Assembly (NCBI GenBank): GCA_016709225.1
Contig: JADJEE010000012.1
Span: 2,833,501 to 2,897,500, forward strand
Origin: Deltaproteobacteria bacterium
GTDB lineage: Bacteria > Myxococcota_A > Polyangia > Nannocystales > Nannocystaceae
DNA: 64,000 nt
Direction: 5' to 3'
Shown here: in pieces, positions 42,206 through 51,312 of the stretch
How positions within the stretch are numbered: position 1 is the stretch's first letter
How the letters are laid out: every line of letters starts with the position of its first letter
Notes under the pieces: model-generated
Told to the model about the DNA's origin: nothing
The model's input: the letters and a program-made list of their open reading frames with translations, nothing else
Database searches by the model: none
Program-made: the position numbers and the translations under genes

Positions 42206-45006
42206 TGCCCAACCGCATCGGCCGCTACCTCGTGCTCGAGGCGCTCGGCAGCGGCGGCATGGGGGTGGTGCTGCGCGCCCGTGATCCCGAGCTCGATCGC
42301 GACGTCGCCATCAAGATCGTTCGGATCTCCGCGCTCGCGCTCGCGCGCAACGAGTCGGCCCGCGCGCGTCTGCTCGCCGAGGCGCGCGCGCTCGCCCGCA
42401 TCTCGCATCCCAACGTCGTCGCGGTCTACGAGGTCGGCATGCACCGAGGCGATGTCTACCTCGTGATGGAGCTCGTCGATGGGGTCGACCTCGACACCTG
42501 GCTGCGGGCGGGCCCGCGCAGCATCGGGGAGATCGTGCAGATCTGGATCGCGGTCGCACGCGGGCTCGCGCGCGTGCACGCGGCCGGCCTCGTGCATCGC
42601 GACGTCAAGCCGCCCAACATCTTCGTCGCCAACGACGGCACGGTGAAGATCGGAGACTTCGGGATCGCGCGCTCGACCACCGAGCAGCCACGCGCGCAGG
42701 TGGAGGGCGAAGATCTCGTCGCCGAACTCCAGCTCGATACCACCGCGCTCACCGCTGAGGGCCGCGTGGTCGGCACGCCGGCATACATGGCCCCGGAGCA
42801 GCACCAAGGCGGCGAGGTCGGGCCCGCGGCCGATCAGTACGCGCTGGCGGTCGCGCTGTACGAGGCGCTGTGGGGCCAGCGTCCCTTCCGCGTGGATGCA
42901 AGGCGGCTGCTCGCGGCGAAGCACCGTGGCGTGACGATTCCGTCGCGCGGCCGCAGGCCGCCGCGCTGGCTCGTCGCCATCGTCGAGCGCGGCCTCGCGG
43001 TGGATCCCGACGATCGCTTCGCCTCGATGGACGCGTTCGCCGAAGCCCTGGCGCACGCTCCTGCGCGGGGTCGCCGTCGCACACTTGCGCTGGTCGGTGG
43101 CGGACTCGCGCTCGCGGGTGTCGCCGTGGCGCTCGCGCGCGAGCCCGGCGTGTGCGAGCCAGACGACGATGCGCTCGCGGGCGCGTGGGACCCAGCGACA
43201 CGCGCGGCGGTCGAGCGCGCCTTCCTCGACAGCACCCGGCCATGGGCCCCGGCCTCGTGGGCGCGCGCGCACGTGCAGCTCGACGCCTATGCCGAGGCGT
43301 GGGCCGCCATGCATCGCGACGCCTGCCTGGCCGCGCGCGTACGCGGTGATGACAGCGACGCGATGCTCGATCGCCGCATGGCCTGCCTCGCGGTGCGTCG
43401 CCGAGGGCTCGCGGCGGTCGCCGGGCTACTCGCGAGCGGCGACGACGATGCGATCGACCACGTGCTCGACTTGCTCGCCGGCCTGCGTCCGATTGCGACC
43501 TGCGGCGATCCGGTTGCACTGACCGCTGCGGTGGCGCCGATGGATGATGTCGTCGCGGTGGAGGCCGTGCGCACGCAGCTTGCTCGTGGGCGTGCGTTGT
43601 CGGACGCGGGGCGCCATCCCGATGCGTTGCGCGTGGCCGAGGACGCCAGCATTGGTGCCCGCGCGCTCGACTACCCGCCGCTGCTCGTCGAGGCGCTCGC
43701 GTTCGAGGGGCACGAGCGGCTACGACTGGGTCCGATCGATGACGGTCGTACGACGTTGGAGGTGGCGCTCTGGCAGGCGATCGCGATCGGGCACGACGAG
43801 GTCGCCGTCGACGCCGCCACCGACCTGGCGTGGGTCGCAGGTCAGTACGATCGCTCGCTGCCCGATGCCGTGCGCTGGGCCGAGCTCGCCACCGCGAGCT
43901 GGCAGCGCGCCGGTCATGCCGACGCCATCGCTGCGCTGGCGATCGACAACGCCCTGGGCACCGCGCAGCTGCAGACGGCGCACATCGACGATGCGATGGC
44001 GAGCTTCGAGCGTGCGCTCGCTCGTGTCGCCGATCTGCCGGATGCCGTGGTCGCTCGTGCCGATGCCCGTCACAACCTCGCACGCGCGTGGTTCGAGCGC
44101 GGCGATCTCGAGCATGCCCGCGCGGTGCTCGAGCCGGCGATTGCCGAGCTCGCGGCCGTGCTGGGCGAGCATCATCCACGGGTCGCCACGATGCGCGGTA
44201 CGCTGGCGCAGGTGGTCGGCTCGGCGGGTGAGCACGAGCTTGCGGTCGAGCTGTTCGAGGCGGAGGTCGAGTCGCTGCGGGCCGCGATGGGCGACGATGC
44301 CCTCGCGGTGGCGAACGCCCGCACCAACCTCGGGGTATCGCTCGGCCGCGCGGGCCGCACGGCCGAAGCGATCGCGGTCACCGAACTCGCGCTCACCGCG
44401 TTCGAGCGCGCGGGTGACGATGGCGGTGCGGCGACCTGCCTGGGCAATCTCGCCGACGACCTGCTGCAGCAAGGCATCAACGACGCCGCGGCCGCGCGCT
44501 TCTTGCGGGCGCTCGCGCTGCTCGAGGGGATGTACCCCGAAGGCCACCCCGATCTCCTCTATCCGTTGGTCGGGATCGGGCGCGTGCGCATGGCCCAGCA
44601 TCGCTTCGCCGAGGCGCTCGCGAGCTTCGAGCGCGCCGACAGCATGATCGTGCGCGTCGTCGGCAGCTCAGCCCATGCGCGTGGGCTCGCGCTGGATGGT
44701 CGCGCGCGGGCCCTGGTCGCGCTCGGCCGCCACCACGACGCGGCTGCAGTCTTCGACGAGCAGGTCGTGGTGCTGCGCGCGGCCTCCGACGCGTTGCCCG
44801 ACGAGCTGCCCCACGCGCTGCTCCAGCGCTGCGAGTCGTTGCGCAGCGCGAGCCGCTTCGACGAAGCGCTGCGCGATTGCGACGAGGCGCTCGCGCTGAC
44901 CGACGCACCTGGGCTCGAGGTGCTGCACGAAATCGCGGTCGATGAGCGCGAGAAGACGCGCGTCGGCCTGAGCGAGGCCGACACCCACCGGCCCCCCCGT
45001 CGCTGA
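42205..45006 (+). CDS. Ser/Thr protein kinase with transmembrane helix and TPR-like C-terminal region
   Basis: 933 residues. The ATG overlaps the upstream stop (TGATG); GTG 42202 is an alternative. Kinase domain: GSGGMG (15-20), Lys37, HRDVKPPN (131-138), DFG (151-153), then GTPAYMAPEQ. A single transmembrane helix lies near residues 293-312 (TLALVGGGLALAGVAVALA). The extracytoplasmic part is a long helical repeat region (TPR-like; for example LGNLADDLLQQGINDAAAARFLRALALLE). Typical PknB-type myxobacterial receptor-like kinase. With the sigma factor and membrane protein it forms a signalling operon. Confidence 0.9.
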   Translation: MPNRIGRYLVLEALGSGGMGVVLRARDPELDRDVAIKIVRISALALARNESARARLLAEARALARISHPNVVAVYEVGMHRGDVYLVMELVDGVDLDTWLRAGPRSIGEIVQIWIAVARGLARVHAAGLVHRDVKPPNIFVANDGTVKIGDFGIARSTTEQPRAQVEGEDLVAELQLDTTALTAEGRVVGTPAYMAPEQHQGGEVGPAADQYALAVALYEALWGQRPFRVDARRLLAAKHRGVTIPSRGRRPPRWLVAIVERGLAVDPDDRFASMDAFAEALAHAPARGRRRTLALVGGGLALAGVAVALAREPGVCEPDDDALAGAWDPATRAAVERAFLDSTRPWAPASWARAHVQLDAYAEAWAAMHRDACLAARVRGDDSDAMLDRRMACLAVRRRGLAAVAGLLASGDDDAIDHVLDLLAGLRPIATCGDPVALTAAVAPMDDVVAVEAVRTQLARGRALSDAGRHPDALRVAEDASIGARALDYPPLLVEALAFEGHERLRLGPIDDGRTTLEVALWQAIAIGHDEVAVDAATDLAWVAGQYDRSLPDAVRWAELATASWQRAGHADAIAALAIDNALGTAQLQTAHIDDAMASFERALARVADLPDAVVARADARHNLARAWFERGDLEHARAVLEPAIAELAAVLGEHHPRVATMRGTLAQVVGSAGEHELAVELFEAEVESLRAAMGDDALAVANARTNLGVSLGRAGRTAEAIAVTELALTAFERAGDDGGAATCLGNLADDLLQQGINDAAAARFLRALALLEGMYPEGHPDLLYPLVGIGRVRMAQHRFAEALASFERADSMIVRVVGSSAHARGLALDGRARALVALGRHHDAAAVFDEQVVVLRAASDALPDELPHALLQRCESLRSASRFDEALRDCDEALALTDAPGLEVLHEIAVDEREKTRVGLSEADTHRPPRR

Positions 45007-45049
45007 CGATTCCGTGACGGATCGTTGGGTCCGGGTGTCACCCATCGCC

Positions 45050-46180
45050 ATGAACGGCCACCGATTGCTCTTCGTGCTGTGTTGCTCGACCGCTTGCGAC
45101 CTCGGGACGGCAAGCAACGACGACGATCCGATCGCAGGCGAGAGCGACGGCGGCGATCCGAGCGGCGTATCCACCCACGACACCGCCGGGGCCGACGACA
45201 CCGGCACCGCTGGCGCCGACGACACCGGCACCGCCGGGGTCGACGACACCGGCACCGTTGGGGGCGACGCGCTGCCCGACTCCGTGCTGATGTACCTGCA
45301 CGACGACGGCAGCTGGGCCCAGAGCGTCCACGCTTACGACGTCGCCACCGACCAGACCTGGCTCGTCACCGACCTCGGCGGCGACACGCAGATCCGGTCG
45401 CTCGCGATCCATCCCGATCGAACCACCGTCGCGCTCGCCGCCTACTACGCCTCGGCAACGCCAGACGAGAGCGAAGGTATCTGGCGGGTGCCGGTCGGTG
45501 GCGGAACGCCCGAAGCGATCATGGATCCCATTCCCGGTGAGGGCGCGGCCCAGGACCTCGCCGATCTCGCGTTCGATCACGACGGTTCGGAGATCTGGTT
45601 CACCTACTCCAACGAGAACGGTGGTAGCGCGATCGGTCGCGCCGCGCAGGGCGGCGTGCCCGAGATCTTCGGCGATGCCAACGCGGGCTGCATCTCCACG
45701 CACGCGCCGTCGCCGAGCCCGACCGGCGCCGAGCTCCTGGCGCTGCGCGACGGTTGCTCCGACGCCGCAGCCGAGGGGCTCGTGGCGCACGCGCTGCCCC
45801 CGAGCGGCGCCGGCCAGGTCGTGGTACCCATCGGCGACATCTACGAGTTCGGCGGCGCGCCATCGCAGTGGTCAGCGGACGGCTCTGCGGTGATGTTCGT
45901 GCTGTCGACGCGCATCGACGTCGACGGCGACGGAATCTACGACGGCCAGGGCGACACGCTGGTCGCGATGGACACCGCGAGCGGACAGTTCTTCGAGGTC
46001 ATTCCCGCCGCGATCGGCCAGTTGATCCACCGCTTCGCGCTCTCGCCCGACGAGCTCGGCATCGCGCTGTGCATGGGCAGTGCGAACGGGCGCGACCTGG
46101 TGTTGCTCGATCTGCACGGCGAGTCTGCAACCTATCGGCAGCTGACCGATGATGGCGCCAGCTGCCACATGGCGTGGTGA
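45050..46180 (+). CDS. lipoprotein with beta-propeller-like (TolB/WD40-like) domain
   Basis: 376 residues from ATG 45050. Signal LLFVLCCSTAC ends in a lipobox-type Cys, then a linker with GADDTGTA-type repeats. The rest has repeated motifs such as SLAIHPDRTTVALAAYY, DLAFDHDGSEIWFTYSNE and APSPSPTGAELLALRDG, the pattern of TolB/WD40 beta-propellers (PDGxxIA units). A Ca-type DVDGDGIYDGQGD stretch is near residue 290. Begins 43 bases after the kinase stop, so it may be co-transcribed. Confidence 0.72.
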   Translation: MNGHRLLFVLCCSTACDLGTASNDDDPIAGESDGGDPSGVSTHDTAGADDTGTAGADDTGTAGVDDTGTVGGDALPDSVLMYLHDDGSWAQSVHAYDVATDQTWLVTDLGGDTQIRSLAIHPDRTTVALAAYYASATPDESEGIWRVPVGGGTPEAIMDPIPGEGAAQDLADLAFDHDGSEIWFTYSNENGGSAIGRAAQGGVPEIFGDANAGCISTHAPSPSPTGAELLALRDGCSDAAAEGLVAHALPPSGAGQVVVPIGDIYEFGGAPSQWSADGSAVMFVLSTRIDVDGDGIYDGQGDTLVAMDTASGQFFEVIPAAIGQLIHRFALSPDELGIALCMGSANGRDLVLLDLHGESATYRQLTDDGASCHMAW

Positions 46181-46223
46181 CGTCGAGGCATCGCCGCGCC
46201 CTGCGGCCCTCCAGGCGTCGCGA

Positions 46224-47150
46224 TCAGAACGCAGCCTGCAGCCCGATCGAGCCCCCGAGATCGAAGTCTCGCTTGGGCGTGAGCGGCACCTGCATGGCGG
46301 CGTTGATGGCCCCCCACGGCGCGAACGACCACGCGACGCCGACGGTGGCGTAGAGCGAGGTCGAGCCCACTTCGCGGGCGAGCTCGGTGACGCGACCCTC
46401 GCGGCAGAAGCTGGCGCCGCCGTGGGGTGCTCGACACCAGCTCGCCAGGCGCACGGTCGCGAGCAGCCCGGCGGACGGCGCGAGTGTGCCGAGGCCGCGA
46501 CGCGTGCGGGTCGGATCGCGTCGCACCCAGCGGCGCGCGTGCGAGCCCAGCTTCACGCCACCCTGGGCGCCCGCGCCGAGATCGATCGCGGTGCCGGCGG
46601 GTCGGGTCTCGATCGGCAAGGTGCCGAGCACCTGCCAGAACGGATGCACGTGGCGGACGTCGTGCGTACGGGTGAAGACCACGTAGGGCGCGGCGATCCA
46701 GGTCTTGCCGGGATCGACGCTGAACGTGACGGTGCGGGTGGGGAAGGTCGCATTGACGCCGAAGCTGAGCACGCGGTGGAACAGCTTGTCGGCGTGCAGC
46801 GTGACGCGCGTGAGCACGCGCAGGTTGCCGAGCCCCACCTTCGTGCGTTGGGCATCCTCGTCGATGATCTGCAGCGGCACCTGGGCGCCGAACGAGAACC
46901 AAGGATGCGGCGCGTACTCGCCCAGCAGCGAGGTGACGTAGGCGGAGTGGGGCGCGAGACTGTTGCGCTTGGTGCGGGACAGCTCCTGCAGCAGCATGAT
47001 GCGCGAGACCGCGGCCCCGGTGCCGCCGCCCAGGGTGTTGAGGTTGCGGACTGCTTCCGAGGCGCCGTGGCCGGGCACATGATCCGCGCGCGCGGTCGTC
47101 GGTGCGAACGCCAGCGCGAGCGGCACGATCGCGGCGAGTGGTCGCTTCAT
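46224..47150 (-). CDS. outer-membrane beta-barrel-like protein
   Basis: 308 residues. Signal AAIVPLALAFAPTTARA. Alternating amphipathic strands (WFSFGAQVPLQIID, VLSFGVNATFPTRTVTFSV, LYATVGVAWSFAPWG) ending in GGSIGLQAAF with a C-terminal Phe, the usual outer-membrane barrel signature. Similar to barrel proteins annotated as transporters in aromatic degradation clusters, but no substrate can be assigned. Start overlaps the diheme gene stop by 4 bases; last gene of the 50106-46224 operon. Confidence 0.75.
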   Translation of the reverse strand: MKRPLAAIVPLALAFAPTTARADHVPGHGASEAVRNLNTLGGGTGAAVSRIMLLQELSRTKRNSLAPHSAYVTSLLGEYAPHPWFSFGAQVPLQIIDEDAQRTKVGLGNLRVLTRVTLHADKLFHRVLSFGVNATFPTRTVTFSVDPGKTWIAAPYVVFTRTHDVRHVHPFWQVLGTLPIETRPAGTAIDLGAGAQGGVKLGSHARRWVRRDPTRTRRGLGTLAPSAGLLATVRLASWCRAPHGGASFCREGRVTELAREVGSTSLYATVGVAWSFAPWGAINAAMQVPLTPKRDFDLGGSIGLQAAF

Positions 47151-47473
47151 CGACGCGGCTCCCGGACGATGTGGCAGCCGACGCAGCCGCGGCGATCGGT
47201 GATCATCCACGCTGCCACGATCGGCGCCATCGCGCGGGCGCGCAGCCCCGGGTCGGCGCGCAGCTCGTACTCGCTGGGGTGGCAGGCCATGCAGGTCTCG
47301 TCGGTCGCTCGCGGCGACACGCCAGCATGGTGCTCGCGCGCGCGCAGACGGGGCGCGAACGCGGGCAGGCACGCACCCACGATCGCCAGCACGACGAGCG
47401 CCGCGGCGATCGATCGACCGTGGCGTGCGGGGCGTCGTGGGTGCTCGGGCGGCATCGCGTGCGGGGCGAGCAT
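47147..47473 (-). CDS. small diheme c-type cytochrome, membrane-anchored
   Basis: 108 residues. N-terminal hydrophobic anchor (SIAAALVVLAIVGACLPAF), then two haem motifs, CMACH in TCMACHPSEYELRADP and CVGCH in RRGCVGCHIVREP. Likely accepts or passes electrons at the periplasmic side. It is coupled by 4-base overlap to the outer-membrane barrel protein gene, a pairing that hints at electron or substrate flow across the outer membrane (inference). Confidence 0.8.
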   Translation of the reverse strand: MLAPHAMPPEHPRRPARHGRSIAAALVVLAIVGACLPAFAPRLRAREHHAGVSPRATDETCMACHPSEYELRADPGLRARAMAPIVAAWMITDRRGCVGCHIVREPRR

Positions 47474-47542
47474 GCCGTGGTCCGTCCTCGCTGCGCACCC
47501 CCGTTCGTGGGGCGGATTTTCGCACCGCGGACTGGCCCCGGC

Positions 47543-49246
47543 TCAAGGCGGGTGCTGCGGCTCGACCAGCTCGAAGATGGTCACGCCCGCGTCGTCGTCG
47601 CGCAAGCGCAGCCTGAGCCCGAGCTCGCGTCGTCGCGCGGCGTCGAGCCCGTCGATCGCGCTGCCATCGTGTGCGACCACGAAGCGGGTGTGGATCATCC
47701 GCAGTGCGAGCGTCCCGCGGGCGTCGGGCAGCTGCCGCACCGCGCGGGCGGTTCGCACGTACAGCGGCGGGAAGAAGCTCGAGTAGCCGTTGACCAGCGG
47801 GTGGCCGTGGTCGAGCGCACGCAACATCTGACCGGTGGCGTCCGCGTGCTCGCACACGTCACCGCCGGCGGGGAACGGCAGCACCGCGATCGCGCCGGGC
47901 TCGGCCTCGTGCCGCAGCCAGCGCTGCCACGCGGTGTCGTGATCCGGCAACGGGATCCACTTGGGCGGCGGCGGCACCAGCTCGAGCAACGCCCACGCGC
48001 CGAACACCACCACGGCGAGCCGGGGCCAACGACGCTGGCTGGCCCGCGCGCGCACCCACGCGAGGTGCAGAGCGAGCATCGTGAGGGCGATCACCGCGAG
48101 CTGGGCGAAGGCGACGGCGCGGAAGCTCGCACGCACGTGCTCGAGCCCCGGCACGATCGCCGCGAGCGAGCTCTGTGGCGACCACCCGGCGATCACCACC
48201 CGCGGTAGCACGGCGAGCCCGACACTGGCGATCGCCACGCCCGCCAGCAGCCCCGCGGGCCGACGCCACCGTCGTCGGCGCAGGCCCAGGCCGAGCCCCG
48301 CAACCGCGAGCAGCGTGCGCAACGGGCCCGGATCGAGCGCGCGCTCGCCGAATCGACGCGCGAGCATGCGCCGTGGCACCGGCTCGACCGGCGACCACGG
48401 CACGCGCGCGAGCTGCCACGCCGTCGCCGCGCCATAGTCCTGCACGCGCTCGCTGCGGGACAGCGCGAAGCCGGCGAGCACGTGGCGTTGGTGCATCGCG
48501 ACCGGCAGCACGCCGGCGCCGCCGATCGCGATCGCGAGGCACAGCCCACCCCACTGCGCACGAGCGAGCCGCGGCCACGGCGTCGCGATCGCCACCGCTG
48601 GAATCGCGGCCATCACCGCGAACAACGTCAGCTGCGCACAGCAGCCGTAGCCCACGACGACCGCGGCGCCGAGCTCGAGCCCGGCTCGCCACGGCCGACC
48701 CGCGCGGACGAGCACGAGGTCCGACACCGCGGTCATCGCCCACAGCGCGGGCCACAGTGACAGCAGGGCGAGCACGCCGAGCTCGAGCTGCGTGAACGGC
48801 AGCATCACGACGATCGCACCGCCCAGCATCGCCGGCGTCTGCGAGATCCGCAGGTGCAGCAGCAGCCGCCGCAGGAACCACCCGTTGGCGACCAGCGAGC
48901 CCAGCACCAGCGCGTCGACGCAGGTCGCCAGCGGTGCGCCGACGGCGTGCAGCGGCCACACCAACAGCGATAGCACCGGCATCGCCTCCGACAGCACGAA
49001 CGCGCCGCGCACCGGGTGGAAGATCGGTGCGTCCCAGTAGCCAACGAACAGCGCATCGATGCGCGACAGGCCCCAGCCGATCGCCCACGCCATCGCGTTG
49101 GGCACGGTGTCACAGGGCTCGTTGCCGGCGATGATGTGGCGATCGAGCTCGGCGATGCGCGGCCGCAGGATCCACGTCGCGATCGCGGCGTAGCCCAACA
49201 GCACCCACGGCGCGACGCCGATCCGCCGCGCTACTGCGCCTGGCAA
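47543..49246 (-). CDS. polytopic membrane protein of unknown function (about 12 TM helices)
   Basis: 567 residues from TTG 49246, which overlaps the upstream stop by 16 bases. About twelve hydrophobic helices (VLLGYAAIATWIL, AMLGGAIVVMLPFTQL, LTLFAVMAAIPAVAIA, VAIASVGLAVLPRVVIA, LAVVVFGAWALLELVP), and a C-terminal globular tail (RQLPDARGTLALRMIHTRFVV). The layout is like GT-C or related membrane glycosyltransferases, but the typical DE catalytic loop was not clearly found. Role unknown; in one operon with cytochrome-type genes. Confidence 0.7.
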   Translation of the reverse strand: MPGAVARRIGVAPWVLLGYAAIATWILRPRIAELDRHIIAGNEPCDTVPNAMAWAIGWGLSRIDALFVGYWDAPIFHPVRGAFVLSEAMPVLSLLVWPLHAVGAPLATCVDALVLGSLVANGWFLRRLLLHLRISQTPAMLGGAIVVMLPFTQLELGVLALLSLWPALWAMTAVSDLVLVRAGRPWRAGLELGAAVVVGYGCCAQLTLFAVMAAIPAVAIATPWPRLARAQWGGLCLAIAIGGAGVLPVAMHQRHVLAGFALSRSERVQDYGAATAWQLARVPWSPVEPVPRRMLARRFGERALDPGPLRTLLAVAGLGLGLRRRRWRRPAGLLAGVAIASVGLAVLPRVVIAGWSPQSSLAAIVPGLEHVRASFRAVAFAQLAVIALTMLALHLAWVRARASQRRWPRLAVVVFGAWALLELVPPPPKWIPLPDHDTAWQRWLRHEAEPGAIAVLPFPAGGDVCEHADATGQMLRALDHGHPLVNGYSSFFPPLYVRTARAVRQLPDARGTLALRMIHTRFVVAHDGSAIDGLDAARRRELGLRLRLRDDDAGVTIFELVEPQHPP

Positions 49247-50106
49247 TCGGCGAGCTTGTGCACCCACGTGCGGAAATCTCCATAGGCGCCGTCCTCGGCG
49301 TCGAGGAACTTGTCGCCCCCGCCGTGCTCGACGCCCCCGATGCTCTCCGCCAGCGGCTTGAGCAGCAGCTTGCTCTGATCCGGATTCGCCAGATCGACCA
49401 GGCCCAGCGACTGCACCTGATGCATCGACTGCACGGCACCCAGCGCACAGTCGCCCTCGATGATCCACCGCGGCGCGTCCTCGGGGTCGCCGGGCTTGCT
49501 GGCGTAGTGGCAGGGATAGCAGCGGCCTCGCCAGGTGTAGACCAGCGCCGCGAAGGCGTCCTCGAGCGTGCGATCGCTGCAGTCGCCCGGGTCGGTCCAG
49601 CCGCGTGGTGGCAGGTCGTGGCCCGACGGTGGGGTCTCACAGGTGCCCTGCACGGGGCTGTCGCCGCAGGGGTTGTCGACCGGCTCGCACACCGAGCTGC
49701 CGCACTCGGCGTGGAAGCGGATCCACTCGAGCACGCCGTCGTGCTCCTGCTGCAGCACCTCCTCGGTGATGAGCGCGCTGTCGGGCTCGCCGCGGAGGAT
49801 CCACGTCAGCACCACACTGCTCTCGGGCTGTTCGAGGTCGACGATGCCGGACTCGGCCATGCACGCGATCGTCGTGCACTCGTCGGCGCTCTTGCTGTAG
49901 AGGCCGAGGTCGATGCCGGCCAGGTGGCATTGGTTGCAGGCCGACTTGTTGCCGTCGATCAACAGCGGCGCGATGCGGTCGTCGAACAAGCTCAGTCGGC
50001 TCGCATCGCTGCAGCTGCGCGGCACCTCGTCGCCGGGCTCCTCGCCGCAGGCAGCGAACCCGAGGCCCAGGCAGACTCCGATGGCGATGGCGCGAAGCGA
50101 TGGCAC
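49231..50106 (-). CDS. lipoprotein with two c-type haem motifs
   Basis: 291 residues from GTG 50106. Signal AIAIGVCLGLGFAAC ends in lipobox AAC. Two haem sites: CNQCH in NKSACNQCHLAGIDLGLYS and CYPCH in WRGRCYPCHYASKPG. Between them a repeat of the sequence type ESSVVLTWILRGEPDSALITEEV. This resembles planctomycete or myxobacterial secreted cytochromes (PSD1-like). First gene of a four-gene operon with a membrane protein, a diheme cytochrome and an outer-membrane barrel. Confidence 0.82.
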   Translation of the reverse strand: MPSLRAIAIGVCLGLGFAACGEEPGDEVPRSCSDASRLSLFDDRIAPLLIDGNKSACNQCHLAGIDLGLYSKSADECTTIACMAESGIVDLEQPESSVVLTWILRGEPDSALITEEVLQQEHDGVLEWIRFHAECGSSVCEPVDNPCGDSPVQGTCETPPSGHDLPPRGWTDPGDCSDRTLEDAFAALVYTWRGRCYPCHYASKPGDPEDAPRWIIEGDCALGAVQSMHQVQSLGLVDLANPDQSKLLLKPLAESIGGVEHGGGDKFLDAEDGAYGDFRTWVHKLADCQAQ

Positions 50107-50371
50107 GCGATCATGGCTAGCACCCGCGTCGGGCCGCGAGCAATCGCGGGAATTGCCGCGACACGGGAGCGGGAGCGCAAGCCGGGAGGCCGCGCGCCGC
50201 CGTCCCGTCGCGTGTCGTAGCGCCTGCGCAAATTGACCGCAGAGTTCGCGAGGACGCGTCGCTACGGCCACCGCCCGTGAACTCTGGCGCTGCGCCGCGG
50301 CGCGCGATGAAGGGGACTCCCGGGGGCCACGAGGCTTGCCTGTGCCGCGGGTCGTCGGGCACCGTGCGGCC

Positions 50372-50821
50372 ATGATGTCGACCCCCGCACCGCGATTGCG
50401 CAACCTCCTGCTCGTCTTTGGGTCCGTCGCTGCGCTCGCGCTGGCGTGCAAGCGTGACGATGGCGGCACCGACACGGCCGCCGAGCACGGTGGCGCGGAG
50501 CACGGCGGCGCGGAGCACGGCGCCGCGGAGCACGGCGCCGCCGACAGCCACGATCACTCGGTCGACACCGATGCGATGGACCCCGCGGTGATCTACTGCA
50601 GCTGTGTGCTCGCCAACTGCCACGAGCCCTACCACACAAAGTGGGGCGAGGACGAAATCGCCGCCGAGACCGCGTGCCTCGCCGAGGCCAACGCGCTGCC
50701 GAGCAACGGCGGCCCCACCGAGATGGGCAACTTCATCGAGTGCCGCCAGCACTTCTGCGACATGGCGGCGGCCGACCCGATGGTCTGCACCAACGCGCTC
50801 GGCGACGCCGTCTGCATGTGA
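50372..50821 (+). CDS. small Cys-rich lipoprotein with AEHGG repeats
   Basis: 149 residues from ATG 50372 (a second in-frame ATG follows). Signal LLLVFGSVAALALAC with lipobox LAC. Then four AEHG(G/A) repeats and a His/Asp stretch (DSHDHSVDTD) that may bind metal. The rest has cysteines in CSCVLANCHEPYH and ECRQHFCDMAAADPMVC. CxxxxCH is not a standard haem motif. Converges with the thioesterase gene (3 bases). Confidence 0.7.
   Translation: MMSTPAPRLRNLLLVFGSVAALALACKRDDGGTDTAAEHGGAEHGGAEHGAAEHGAADSHDHSVDTDAMDPAVIYCSCVLANCHEPYHTKWGEDEIAAETACLAEANALPSNGGPTEMGNFIECRQHFCDMAAADPMVCTNALGDAVCM
50480..50539 (+). repeat. 15-bp repeat coding AEHGG/AEHGA, four units
   Basis: Four tandem 15-base units (GCGGAGCACGGCGCC and close variants) in the linker of the small lipoprotein. 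Confidence 0.85.
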
Positions 50822-50824
50822 TCG

Positions 50825-51250
50825 CTAGACGCCCAGGCGCTCGCGCAGGATTGCCGGCACGTCGAAGAGCAGCTTGCCCGCGGCATCGGTGACCACGAGC
50901 ACCGTGTGCGCGCGGGCGGCCTGGCGCGCGGTCGTCAGGTTGTGCACGTCGTAGGCGATGTACAGCCGTTGCTCCCACTCGCGCAGCCACGCGGTCGTGC
51001 GCACGCGATCGCGGAACCGCAGCGGCGCCACGTGCCGGCAGCGCACGTCGGTGACGTACATGCGATGGCCGGTCGCGACCAACTCCTCACCGTCGAGGCC
51101 GAGCGGCGAGAGCATCGCCGTGCGCGCAACGTCCATGTACTTGAGGTAGTTGCCGTGCCAGACCACCCCGAGTGGGTCGCAATCGAAGAACGGCACCGAG
51201 CTCTCGACGACGGTGGGGTGCAGACGCGGGGCCAACGCGGGGGTGACCAT
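50825..51250 (-). CDS. hot-dog fold acyl-CoA thioesterase (4HBT family)
   Basis: 141 residues from ATG 51250. VPFFDCDPLGVVWHGNYLKYMDVART is the 4-hydroxybenzoyl-CoA thioesterase signature with the catalytic Asp (DxDxxGxVxxxxY). Ends DVPAILRERLGV. Hydrolyses acyl thioesters. Stands between an unrelated lipoprotein and an SPFH gene. Aryl polyene clusters include a thioesterase of this class (ApeK role), but this gene is 36 kb from one half of the pathway and 8 kb from the other, so linkage is unproven. Confidence 0.85.
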   Translation of the reverse strand: MVTPALAPRLHPTVVESSVPFFDCDPLGVVWHGNYLKYMDVARTAMLSPLGLDGEELVATGHRMYVTDVRCRHVAPLRFRDRVRTTAWLREWEQRLYIAYDVHNLTTARQAARAHTVLVVTDAAGKLLFDVPAILRERLGV

Positions 51251-51312
51251 AGCATCGTGCGCGCGCGCGCGCGGGCGCTGACTCTCGCACCACGGAGCTT
51301 CACCACGGGTGG

